Source of the DNA: Arenicola marina
Lineage: Eukaryota; Annelida; Polychaeta; Arenicolidae
DNA: 64,000 nucleotides
Direction of reading: 5' to 3'
Assembly: GCA_964019135.1 (NCBI GenBank)
Contig: OZ025258.1
Coordinates: 31,924,186-31,988,185, forward strand
Under the pieces are notes generated by a model. That model did no database searches. It was not told where the DNA came from and saw only the letters and a program-made list of their open reading frames with translations. The translations under genes were made by a program, and so were the position numbers. Positions 27,395-38,742 of the stretch are shown piece by piece (position 1 is the stretch's first letter; each line of letters begins with the position of its first letter).

Positions 27395-29215
27395 CAAGAC
27401 CCTCTGGCCGCTAGAAGCTTCTGGCCTGTAGGCCCTCGTGGCCGCTAGAAGCTCCTGGCCTGTAGACCCTCTGGCCGCTAGGAGCTCCTGGCCTGTAGAC
27501 CCTATGTCTGCTAGAAGCACCTGGCCTGTAGACCCTCTGGCCGCTAGAAGCTCCTGGCCTGTAGACCCTCTGGCTGCTAGAAGCTCCTGGTCTGTAGACC
27601 CTCCGGCCGCTAGAAGCACCTGGCATGTAGACCCTCTGGCCGCTAGAAGCTCCTGGCCTGTAGACCCTCTGGCTGCTAGAAGCTCCTGGTCTGTAGACCC
27701 TCTGGCCGCTAGAAGCTCCTGGCCTGTAGACCCTCTGGCCGCTAGAAGCTCCTGGCCAGTAGACCCTCTGGCCGCTAGAAGCACCTGGCCTGTAGACCCT
27801 CTGGCCCTGGAGGCTCTTGGCCTGTAGACCCTCTGGCCGCTAGAAGCACCTGGCCTGTGGACCCTCTGGCCCTGGAGGCTCTTGGCCTGTAGACCCTCTG
27901 GCCGCTAGAAGCTCCTGGCCTGTAGACCCTCTGGCCCTGGAGGCTCTTGGCCTGTAGACCCTCTGGCCGCTAGAAGCTCCAGGCCTGTAGACCCTGTGGC
28001 CGCTAGAAGCTTATGGCCTGTAGACCCTCTGGCCGCTAGAAGCTCCTGGCCTGTAGACCCTCTGGCCGCTAGAAGCTCCTGGCCTGCAGAACCTCTGGTT
28101 GCTAGAGGTTCCTGGCCTGCAGACCCTCTGGTTGCTAGAGGTTCCTGGCCTGCAGACCCCGTGGACGCTATGAGCACATGGCCTCTAGACCCTATGTCTC
28201 CTAGAAGCCCCTGGCCTCTAGACCCTCTGGCCGCTAGAAGCACCTGGCCTGTGGACCCTCTGGCCCTGGAGGCTCTTGGCCTGTAGACCCTCTGGCCGCT
28301 AGAAGCTCCTGGCCTGTAGACCCTCTCGCCGCTAGAAGCTCCTGGCCTGTAGACCCTCTGGCCGCTAGAAGCTCCTGGCCTGTAGACCCTCTGGCCGCTA
28401 GAAGCTTCTGGCCTGCAGATCCTCTGGCCGCTAGAAGCTCCTGGCCTGTAGACCCTCCGGCCGCTAGGAGCTCCTGGCCTGTAGACCGTCTGGCCGCTAG
28501 AAGCTCCTGGCCTGCAGACCCTCTGGTTGCTAGAGGTTCCTGGCCTGCAGACCCCGTGGACGCTATGAGCATCTGGCCTCTAGACCCTATGTCTGCTAGA
28601 AGCCCCTGGCCTGTAGACCCTCTGGCCGCTAGAATCACCTGGCCTGTAGACTCTCTGGCCCTGGAGGCTCTTGGCCTGTAGATCCTCTGGCCGCTAGAAG
28701 CACCTGGCCTGTAGACCCTCTGGCCCTGGAGGCTCTTGGCCTGTAGACCCTCTGGCCGCTAGAAGCGCCTGGCCTGTAGACCCTCTCGCCGCTAGAAGCT
28801 CCTGGCCTGTAGACCCTCTGGCCGCTAGAATCTCCTGGCCTGTAGACCCTCTGGCCGCTAGAAGCTCCTGGCCTGCAGACCCTCTGATTGCTAGAGCTTC
28901 CTGGCCTGCAGACCCCGTGGACGCTATGAGCACCTGGCCTCTAGACCCTATGTCTGCAAGAAGCTCCTGGCCTGTAGACCCTCTGGCCGCTAGAAGCTCC
29001 TGGCCTGTAGACCCTCTGGCCGCTAGAGGTTCCTGGCCTGCAGACCCCTGTGGCCGCTAGAAGCTCCTGGCCTGTAGACCCTCTGGCCGCTAGAAGCTCC
29101 TGGCCTGTAGACCCTCTGGCTGCTAGAAGCTCCTGGCCTCTAGACCCTCTGGCCGCTAGAGGTTCCTGGCCTGCAGACCCCTGTGGCCGCTAGATGCACC
29201 TAGCTGCTAGAAGCT
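27395..29215. repeat. Minisatellite, 33-bp unit, about 54 copies, touching the BUD23 stop codon
   Basis: The unit is GTAGACCCTCTGGCCGCTAG then AAGCTCCTGGCCT, 33 bp, with variants. Because 33 is a multiple of three, long open frames arise on both strands with an 11-residue period (GSTGQELLAAR on the minus strand). These are repeat products. The right edge, GCTGCTAGAAGCTGGTGGCCC, includes the complement of the final TTC TAG of BUD23, so one repeat unit contributes the last codons and stop of the gene. The array is probably in the BUD23 3'UTR. Confidence 0.93.
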
Positions 29216-32200
29216 GGTGGCCCGTTTTCTGCCGGTATACTTGGTATCTCGCCGTACGTCCCTGAAGACAAGAAAGACAACTCGAGTGAGGTGAGGCAGC
29301 AAAGTGAAGACCGGTATGCCATACATTGTTATACAAGACACAACGTGCCGTCTCACAGAAGCTAACCTAACAAGATTAGATGAGCCAACGATTTCCTTGT
29401 GACAAAATACGATGGGAGATATTGGTATCTAGTATCATGGTACGAATTCAAAAAATAAATTCACAGCTAACAAGAAATTAAACGCCGTAATTGCTATAAG
29501 ACTTGAAATATGACTAAGTTTAACAATCCGTGCTCTAGTCAACGCCACAGTGAGCAGGATTCCCTACTTTCCCTGTCGCCTCCGACGTTCCTTTTTCTCT
29601 AAGATCCAGTCTCTACTTTTCTTCACAGACTTTCCTCTGAGGTTTTTATGGCGTTGTCTGAAGTGGTAAAACGTTGTAACGAATAAACAATTATTTAAAA
29701 GTCAGTAGTTAACCCCCCCCCCCCCATTAAGTGTGCAAAAACGATAATGTATAAAGAAGTAAACAAGTTAAACTATGCTAAGGTAGAGTTTGAACATGTG
29801 AATATGGTTTGGTACAGTTTCACATGGTCAGATAAAATATATTATATTATAATATCAACGAATAAACATCATTACATTATCAACTTCTGGAATACACTCT
29901 TTAACAAGAAAAGGCACAAGAGTGAACACATTGGCATGTTACATATCCTACAGAGTAACCTGTGTATAAATATGTGAGGTAAACAGGCTGTGGATATGCG
30001 TAACTCTGCCTGAATGGCAGCTCTGTCGACTGGCCTTACCTGATATCTGTGAACTGTGCTTCGTGGGGTTTGCCTCCCTCGCCAACCTCCGTGCCCAGCC
30101 CTTTCGGTAGCTGCTGCGGCGCGCCCCCCGCGAACAGACACAGGTACATCCTGAAGGGAGAGGTGAGAACTGAGAACACAGGTACACTCTGAAGGAAGAG
30201 GTGAGAACTGGGAACACAGGTACATTCTGAAGGGAGAGGTGGGAACTGAGAACACAGGTACATTCTGAAGGGAGAGGTGAGAACTGGGAACACAGGTACA
30301 TTCTGAAGAGAGAGGTGAGAACTGAGAACACAGGTACATTCTGAAGGGAGAGGTGAGAACTGGGAACACAGGTACATTCTGAGGGGAGAGGTGAGAACTG
30401 GGAACACAGGTACATTCTGAAGGGAGAGGCCAGGAATGAGAACACAGGTACATTCTGAAGGGAGAGGTGAGAACTTGGGACACATGTACATTCTGAAGGG
30501 AGAGGTGAAAACTGAGAACACAGGTACATTCTGAAGGGAGAGGTGAGAACTTGGAACACAGGTACATCCTGAAGGGAGAGATGAGAACTGAGAACACAGG
30601 TACATTCTGAAGGGAGAGGTGAGACCTGGGAACACAGGTACATTCTGAAGGGAGAGGTGAGAACTGGGAACACAGGTACATTCTGAAGGGAGAGGCCAGG
30701 ACTGAGAACACAGGTACATTCTGAAGGGAGAGGTGAGCACTGAGAACACGGGTACATTCTGAAGGGAGAGGTGAGCACCCGGGAACACAGGTACATTCTG
30801 AAGGGAGAGGTAAGAACTGAGAACACATGTACATCCTGAAGGGAGAGGTGAGAACTGAGAGAGTGTTGGTGCTATAATGCGAACAGACACATGTACATTC
30901 TGAAAAGACGGGCAAAAACTGACAGAATGTTATAATTGAGTGCTTTGGTGGACCCATGGTAAAAAAAACACAGGAGCATGGCACGTATCCTATAGGCGGG
31001 GGTTGCTTTAATGGCTATGATGTATGCCTATAGCCAGAATTCGTTTATTTACTCAGACATGTAGCTCTAGTAGCTCTAAAATCAGGCCTCAAAATCACGA
31101 CAATAATTGAATAGTGAGTTCATTACTACAAGCACACTTACTTCTTTGCACGGGTACTATTTGGGAAGTCCACCACCAAACCCCCTGTGAACCCTGCTCG
31201 CATGGCCTGCTGGGTAATCAGCTCGAGCTACGATAGAGAAGTATGAACACATGGTGAGGAACAAAGTAATTGATGTATGAACACCTAGTGAGAAACGAAG
31301 TAATTGATGTATGAACACAAGGTGAGGAACAAAGTAATTGATGTATGAACACATGGTGGGTAACAAAGTAATGGATGTATGAACACGTGGTGGGTAACAA
31401 AGTAATGGATGTATGAACACATGGTGATGAACAACGAATGTCGACCAATGAGTTACCACGTTCAAGGTTAAACCAGTCAAAAGGTACATGCATTATATGA
31501 AGACCGTTACAGATACAGACAGGGGCTCACGGGCGGTGTGACGCACCTGCTCGCTGTTCTCCGGATACAGCTGTAAGACAGCCCTGGCTCCACGGCTCTG
31601 CAACAATAGTACAACATACAGGGGGTCGAACCAAATACTTGACAGTCCCACCTCTTGTAAATCCCTTCGAACAGCTTCTAACAGAGAGAACGCAATAGTT
31701 GTGACAGGCGATCACATGATGAACAAACGGTACCTACATGATATCATCGTCTGTGACTAATCACCTGTGTGATGGGGGATAAGAGCTACTAGGTCCAAAA
31801 GGACTTTCAAGATATTAATCCTAATATATTACGCCATAAAAATGGAATACTCGTTAATTTTATTCAAGAGGAATATTAGAAATCTTGGCCATTATCCCAT
31901 ATGACGCATTGAAACATTGAGTTGGTGCGCTGTGCGCATGAGAGATGGGTAGTCATACTAATTTATTTGTTGAAACCTATGTTTTAAAACATTGCAGGTT
32001 AAAACGCTATTCCAGATTAAGAATTCAACATTCAATATATACCTCCGTTCTCTGAAATACCGATTCAACTGAATATTTATATAAACCCTTCGCCTGCCTA
32101 TATTTAACAAATAAACCGGAGCCTGCATCTACGTAACTTGGCTCGAAAATTACCATTTTGACCGTTCAGAGTTGATGGCCGAGTTTATACAAATGTCGTG

Positions 32201-35186
32201 AACTATGAACCACATAAATAGCACAACCACCCAGATTGCTTCAATATTTACTCTTCTGTCAGTATACTATGTTAAGTTACGGGATACATTTATCGAGAAG
32301 CTGGCCTTTAGTGAGGGACTCCATATTTACCAGGGTGGCGTATAAGGTTGTAAAGAACTTGAGCAGTCGCTTTGGTGGGTTGTGGTATTTCTTGTCTGCA
32401 TTGCACAGCCACTGTATCGCTGAAATACTGGGGACAGACACACCCTATTAAAACAATAATGGAGAAATGACTTAAATACTTAACAATAAATCTGTTGTGA
32501 AATGGCAATTACGACGTTCATGCTTATTATAATGAGAAGTTCTTTGCTGTTCAACAGCTACCAAAGGAAATTTATCTGCATAAACGTGTACATTAGTGAA
32601 GCAACATTTACAGATCGTAGTGAACAAAAGTGATTGGCATACTGTGAAAGAACTATTTTGAATAGTGTATAAAATTGACAAGTTCAAAGCCAATAGGTCG
32701 GCAAACTAAATGCCTAAATGACACTGCCATCGACCAGCATGTGATTTGGGTTCCAAGAGCCGGGTGTCTGGGTGGAACCGGCGGTATCACCTGATGACGC
32801 CATCGAACGTGCCTGGTCTGAAGGGAATGCCATCTCCCATGTCGCCCAAGGCCAGGTCACCCTCCACTTCCCTCTCAACAGCCACATCTAAACAGCAAAC
32901 ACTCACATTAACACCCTACAAATCATACGTTAGCAATTCAGCTCGGAATTCCACAATTCGCGAGTACCTGTCATATATATGTGCAATTTGGGACACAATG
33001 GATTTTCAATCAAAAAGGCAAGAGCGACAAGGGAGAAATTTATAAAAGTATGTGAGTAAGGAATTATTGATGGGTTAATAGGGAAAAAGTACTTACCTAA
33101 CATATGTGGACTGATGTCGATGCCCACCCACACATGGCCTTGTTCAGTCAAAGACTCTCCACTCAGGCCAGAGCCACATCTGTAGAATATAATAGATGTC
33201 ACATGTTGTGTTGAGGAGTTGATGACGCTGAATCCACACAACTAACAATGCACTGTTATGAGGTCGCAGAACAATATTGGAAATGTTAACAGTGTGTTTC
33301 ATGAGTCCTCTCAGGATGTTGTCTAATACTGGCATGCAGTAACCGATACAAGTATAAAATTACATATATATACCCACCCCAAGTCCAGAATAAAGCATGG
33401 TTCATCCTCAGGCAATGCCAGCAGTTCCACCGCTCGCTCAGACAATTGCTGCTGAATCTCTATCATCCGAGTGCTTAAAAAAATAAATATAACACTTTCA
33501 ATGTTATGTTCAATAACTTTCAATAACACTTTCTCCATTATTTACAAGCCATGTGATTGACCAAATTTACACCTTTGTCATATACAAGTGCCACACTGAA
33601 ATAAACCAAACATGGGATGACATGCTACATGTATATATTTATGTGGCGAACAGACCATGGTTACAAATATTTAGAGCATTTAGCACTTGTCCTGTCAGAC
33701 AAATGCAGGTAAGACAAGCAGACAAGTGTTAACATTGAACAATGACAGATGTGAGAAAGAGCACACTGAGCACACCCGAGCTGGCAGCCACTGGTATGAG
33801 ATTTTGGGGTGTAAACAAGATTTCCGCAATAAAGCCAATGGGCGATAAATCATTTCAATAATAGCCCTTAACAGAAGTGGATATAACATTATCAAATGGA
33901 TACTAAATATGCTTGATTTTTATTGATGGATTTTTTTCGATAAGATTCTTTTAGATCATATTGATTACATGTGCGTACATGCTACCATCTTTGCTACAGA
34001 ATCTCTGTTCTGTCATTTTCTGCCAATGTTGAGTTTTCCAATGGTTTTCCAAATTTTATTGATAGCCCTCTCAGAAGCCCTTCCACCTGAAGTTCTCTAT
34101 CAGTTGGTTTACTACATGCCAGTGCCTAGAATGCATGACATATCATGCCATGGTCATTGAGCAAATGACCTAAGCAACTAGGGCTAGTTGGGGTAAATGC
34201 TATGCAGAATGGCCGAAAGGCGTAACAGCTGAGTCACTCTCACCACCCCTTACACTTACCATGGGTGGAGTTAGAGCGGATTAGTTTACGCCTCGATGAT
34301 TGGACTGCCACAGTGACCCCAAAGCTTGGCGAAAGTAACCCCAGGCAAGCCTTTCAAATGGGAGGGCGGCTGTCTTTTCGCGACAAGGGTCTACCACTCT
34401 GGGGAGACAGTGCGAACTGTAGCCTGAATGTTCAGACGTTACAGTCTTGACACTTGTTCTTGTAACTGTAACCGTCACAAGAACAAGTGTCAAGACTGTA
34501 ACGTCTGAACATTCAGGCTATGCGAACTGCAACAACAGACATGTTCAATCGCCGAGGCACAGACTAATCCCCTCGCGGCTCGACCAACCCCAACCACCCC
34601 CACCCTCCCCCCCTCTAGACTATAGAAATAGTAGGGCGTGGTGAGACTCGGCCATTGTGCCATTTGGCCGTTATGCTGTCCCATTTCATATTTGGCCATT
34701 CTGCGTAGGATTCTTAGTGAAGTTGTCTATTCAAACCATAGGCGCTCAGATACAACGCCCGCCTCCTACACGTAAATAAATATTTACGTGTAGGAGGCGG
34801 GCGTCGCCTGGTCGCATAAACTCCTTTCAAACTATTGCAACACTAGTTCCATATATGTAACGCAGCTCGCTCCGATATGGGTCCAGTCGCCGATCTACGC
34901 TGTTGGCGAGCCACAGCGGCTTGCTTGTAGGACTATTGCAACACCTCTGCCTGTCAAAATACCAATATAGCACATATTATCGCTCAAGCAGCCGCTTACT
35001 TGGATGTGTATTTGCGTGCTTCCTCTTCATTATAGAACTGAAATGACACAAAAAGTTAGATATAAAGACATTTAGCTTCCAATTTTAAACTTATTCAACA
35101 ATAATCACAATCGATATAACCCTGATAATTGATCCAATTACAATTTCAGGCGGCGCACGATGCTCTGGTCTCTTCCCGGACGCCAT
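29207..35186 (-). CDS. BUD23: BUD23, 18S rRNA (guanine-N7) methyltransferase
   Basis: BUD23 (WBSCR22) with TRMT112 methylates N7 of a guanine in 18S rRNA and is needed for small-subunit maturation. Eleven coding exons on the minus strand: 35186-35142, 35037-35000, 33473-33378, 33179-33097, 32887-32791, 32427-32331, 31597-31547, 31227-31142, 30150-30040, 29657-29568 and 29261-29207. All introns are GT-AG and the phases join to 849 nt, 282 residues plus stop; human is 281. Visible are the N-terminal [20 protein letters not shown], the SAM-binding DLGCGSGLSG (about 58-67), [32 protein letters not shown], and the basic C-terminal [10 protein letters not shown] and YTGRKR of the WBS methyltransferase domain. 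Exon 9 is preceded by a 38-bp tandem array made from its own splice junction. The C-terminus ends ATSF, not KPRF, where the 33-bp minisatellite begins. It is head to head with DNAJC30. Confidence 0.96.
30141..30910 (-). repeat. 38-bp array copying the BUD23 intron 8/exon 9 junction, about 19 copies
   Basis: On the minus strand each unit reads CTCACCTCTCCCTTCAG, then AATGTACCTGTGTTC, then CAGTT. This is the polypyrimidine tract, AG and first 15 or so bases of exon 9 (real junction at 30150/30151: CCCTTCAG|GATGTACCTGTGTCT). Copies recur every 38 bp to about 30850, and a diverged one lies near 30890. All three minus-strand frames stay open across the array, giving frames of 284-370 codons; the 284-codon one runs into the true exon 9 frame. 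Confidence 0.93.
31240..31430. repeat. Minisatellite, 36-bp unit, five copies, in BUD23 intron 7
   Basis: Units of TATGAACACATGGTGAGGAA then CAAAGTAATTGATG, about 36 bp, begin about 12 bp upstream of the exon 8 acceptor. The short frames crossing it are repeat products. Confidence 0.88.
33960..34160 (+). other. Unidentified 63-codon open frame in BUD23 intron 2, opposite strand
   Basis: The second half of the frame ([20 protein letters not shown]) looks protein-like, but I do not recognise a family. There are no clear flanking splice sites. It may be a fragment of an unrelated gene or a chance frame. Confidence 0.15.
34411..34529. mobile_element. 101-bp foldback/MITE with 44-bp perfect arms and 9-bp target duplication
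   Basis: Positions 34420-34463 and 34477-34520 are exact reverse complements over 44 bp (TAGCCTGAATGTTCAG at the outer end), with a 13-nt loop. The element is bounded on both sides by the direct repeat TGCGAACTG (34411-34419 and 34521-34529). A 9-bp duplication with long terminal inverted repeats is typical of Mutator-like elements. The perfect arms suggest recent insertion. It lies in BUD23 intron 2 and has no coding capacity. Confidence 0.85.
34755..34804. repeat. Near-perfect palindrome, 24-bp arms, 2-nt centre
   Basis: ACGCCCGCCTCCTACACGTA begins at 34755. The arms 34755-34778 and 34781-34804 are exact reverse complements separated by AA. No target duplication was seen. It lies in BUD23 intron 2, 225 bp from the foldback element. 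Confidence 0.85.
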
Positions 35187-36858
35187 GTTTGTCTCAGGCC
35201 AAGTCGAAATACCGAAAACTGTCGTCTGCCGGCTGTAAGCCAAATTAACACATATCACACCACCTTTAATTCCCATGTACAGATGTAAAGCAACCTATCT
35301 ATTACCTCTGACATCAAACCCCCTCACCAAGGTGAAGGTTTTGAATAGCACAACCCTTTTTGATGTAGAAAACAAGCATGGTGGAGTACGCAAACTGAAC
35401 TCCCGTAAATGGATTATTTTTCACATATATACATGCTAGTGCATATTTTGTCCGTGGTCCACTTCAGAAAAGCGCCGGAAGTAAGACTAAAGTTCGCCGA
35501 TTGCAAAAGGTAAATATTTTAAACAGCAGTTCAAATATTTCAAACCTGAAGCTTTTGAAAGAGACTCTACATCGAAATGTTTTGTGCTATTCAAAACCGT
35601 CCCCTTGGTGGTGTTTTTGATGTCAGAGCTACCAACCTATATATATATATGTAGCACTTGCATATCATTCTCCATTAGAGGGGAATTCAAGGTCACCAAG
35701 CTTGGGAACCTGGTCACATTCCCATGTTCAAGCATGGGCTCCAAAAAATGTAGTGCCCGTTTGCACGTTGGTACATGAGTAACATGATATTTAGCCCCAG
35801 ATAGTGAGTGTCCTATGCTCCATCTGGCTCGAATTGTCGCCGGCTGGGCTGTCAGTGATCGATAAGGGCATTACTTCTCCTAAATGTTACAGTTTACCTG
35901 TTCTTAGTGGATATCCTTATCAAACAGCAGAAAATACATCGTTATATAAAACACCGACAACAACTCCGTTTAGCCTACTTTTATTAAACTTCGACAAATG
36001 GAGTCCGTTTAGTGGTTTAGTTAACCGTACCCTGAAAAAGGGATTAAAGTTTTGCGAAGAATCGTCTTTTCGCCAAAAAAATCTCGAATTCAAACATGTA
36101 TGCGTATCAAGCACATAACGACAAGCAAATATATTAGAATCCCAATCAGCCTCATCAGAAACTTGAAATAAGATTTTATTGGCATTTAACCTGTGTTTTC
36201 GCACTTTGAATTTATAACGCAGAGAAAAGTTTTTACGAAAAGACCTCGTAACGCAAACATGTATATATGTTACGTATGCAACCAGTTCTTTTCGATATAA
36301 AGGTGTGATTCGGGGCGCGCATAATATGGTATAGAGCGACGATGCCTGAACAAAAAATCCAGGCTTGTCCTCCTCCCCCGGTTACTAAACAATAGCCTCG
36401 ATGGCTCCAAAGAAATCCAATTGGCTGGAGCGGGGAAGAGGGGTAAGATTTAAAGCGTGTGTGGGCATTTGTAAATTAAATAAATATTTAGCTTTCTCGA
36501 ACGCGCGTTTGCGTTGATTGTGTAGTGACGCGGGAAATCTAAAATATCCGGAAATACCCGACTATGCAAATAAGTGTTCGGGGTTGGTCGGAATCATGTG
36601 ACGAGGGGGACGACATGGGTTTCAGCGCGAAATAGGGACAGTGACAGAAAAGCCTTTGACTAGTACGGACTGATGTAGCTGTAGGTCGACAGACTAACGG
36701 ACATTTTCCTCCCTTTATACAGACGCCCATACCATAATCCCCATATTATATGTAGAGTAAAACTCCATATGACGTCGGTCGGTAAAGCGGTGATGTATGA
36801 AGTAGAGGTCTTTTCGTGAACGCCATCGCTGTTCACACAAGTTTACAGTAATTCTTTG
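35187..36858. promoter_or_regulatory. BUD23/DNAJC30 intergenic region, likely with both promoters
   Basis: The region lies between two divergent starts. An inverted repeat sits at 35305-35368 and 35567-35629 (shared CTCTGACATCAAA and GGTTTTGAATAGCACAA) with a spacer of about 200 bp. A donor-like TTTG|GTAAGTG at 36858 could end a non-coding first exon of DNAJC30, whose coding exon follows an acceptor at 38672. No TATA box was identified. Confidence 0.35.
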
Positions 36859-38672
36859 GTAAGTGATTTTGGACCCAGTTTGTTGTAATCGTTAATGTTC
36901 TTATATTATGCATAAATTATAATAACCGTAAAAATACTATAATTGTCTGCGAACATGATTTCAAAAATACCTTTTAAACGCTATTACACTGAATATTTGT
37001 ACGTCATCTTGCAAAGTTCTAAATGTGACTATAAAGGCCCCATGAGGGCGTTGTCAGATCTGGAAATATCTACTTTCATACATACCGGAACACCAGACCA
37101 TTTAATCTTTTGACAACAGTTTTAGTCACAATTTTAAGTATTTTCGCTTTGAGACTGTAATCTATTGCATAGAAGTTCCAAATTGTACAAATAGATCAAG
37201 AACTAGTAGGTTTCTTGTTGGACCAGGACAGTGCAGTCTTCCGTTTACCTATTTTCTTCGTGCTGAAACAAGAACCGCTGGACAATATCTCCTGCGCCCA
37301 CCCTAGTGTAATAATTTTTCTTTCATCCAGTACATGACGCCTTATTTTTTACGCATATTTAACTTTAACCAGTAGTTATTATGACCAGCGAGGTCATATT
37401 TACCGCTTACTTTTATCTTCCTTCGTATAGGGTCTTTAACGACAGGTAATGCTGATGTTCTGTAATTAGTACCTTTTCCAAGCAAGGTCAAGGCCGAAGG
37501 TCGGTATTGATGTCAACTTGTGTTGTTGAACGGTGATTGAGGGTGAAATAAGCTTATTTAGTTTCTGGAAATAACTTATTTCATGAGCTAAGTTACATTT
37601 GCAATATTCGATACCATAAAGCCTGGCACCGCGGGCACTTGTGAGGAGCAAGGGTAACACTAACAGGTATATTTTGCCAGTTTTGGACTCATTTTGATGT
37701 TATAAAGCGTCAAAGTCATAAATGCCGTAGACTGACGTTTCGGCTCATATTTTCGCCCATATTTTCCGCGAATTTGGCGCGATGAAAATCACAAAATAAA
37801 TTAAAAGCTTCTATAAAAAGCGTAATAAGAAGTTCTCTTCCTTTCATGATGGAAATCCCCAAAAGAATTTCTTGCTCTCATCAGATTGCCCAAAAAGTTA
37901 TTTGCCCAGGGGATAAAAACTATAGTCCCCCTTTAAAATCAAATAGTTGATTCCTAAATGTTTTAGAGATTAAAGTGAGACATTTCTAAGCATATTTTTT
38001 ACTATTTTGCCGTGATTGCTCTGAAGATGTACTGTGGTGAGTAAGCATCAAGATACTAAACTGACGATTGTACTGCGATATATCTTTTTGTATTATATAA
38101 ATAATATTTCTTCATGCTAACGATCTACTGGCAGCAGACGCTTTATTGCAAATTAATTAAAACATATGTCATAAAATAATCTAGTTGCCATCCGGCATAT
38201 ATGCTCTGAACAATATGCGCTATATAGTTACACTGGCCATATTCTTATAATTCTGAATGTTAGAACACCTCCCTTTAAATTATTTTTTGTGTAAGATATT
38301 AATCATAATAGGGAAACACTTGGTATGTTATTTTATTTGTAACCCAAGGTATAAATATCTTAGATAAATAATATAATATCTCAGCATTATGAAGATATCT
38401 CTCAAGCCAGATATACTACATATGTTTTGTATTTTGAACTTTTGTGAATGAAGGTATTTATAAATGATACTAGTAACATTTTTACATCAATCTAAAAACA
38501 TATTTATATTGTAGTATACTGATTATTGTCCCTTTAGCTGTACTTCATATTACTGGTGGATACAAAATTAACTCCTGATTATTGGCATCAGCTAGATTGA
38601 ATTTAAATCCTAACAACACACAATGAACTATGTGTACAATATAATGTACTTATATAATGGCTTTATTTACAG
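36859..38672 (+). other. Possible 5'UTR intron of DNAJC30
   Basis: AT-rich DNA between the candidate donor at 36859 and the acceptor TTTATTTACAG ending at 38672. No coding or RNA feature seen. Confidence 0.35.
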
Positions 38673-38684
38673 GTGGGAGGGATT

Positions 38685-38702
38685 ATGGCGATCTGTACTT
38701 GA
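38685..38702 (+). promoter_or_regulatory. Five-codon upstream ORF before DNAJC30
   Basis: ATGGCGATCTGTACTTGA encodes MAICT and stop, 40 bp before the DNAJC30 start and after the splice acceptor, so it should be in the mRNA. It may lower translation of the main frame; this is inference. Confidence 0.35.
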
Positions 38703-38742
38703 TCACCCCCACGACCCCTGCTCCCCAGCCTTGGCAGGTGTC

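Noticed and set aside
27146-28933. Open frames with an 11-residue repeat (GSTGQELLAAR) that look like a repetitive protein
   Set aside because: The 33-bp unit is a multiple of three, so frames stay open on both strands. The array lies after the BUD23 stop codon.
29872-30984. Minus-strand frames of 284-370 codons with a cysteine-rich repeat
   Set aside because: They are the BUD23 junction array read through; only 30150-30040 is a real exon. Inclusion of part of the array by alternative splicing is kept as a finding, not as a gene.
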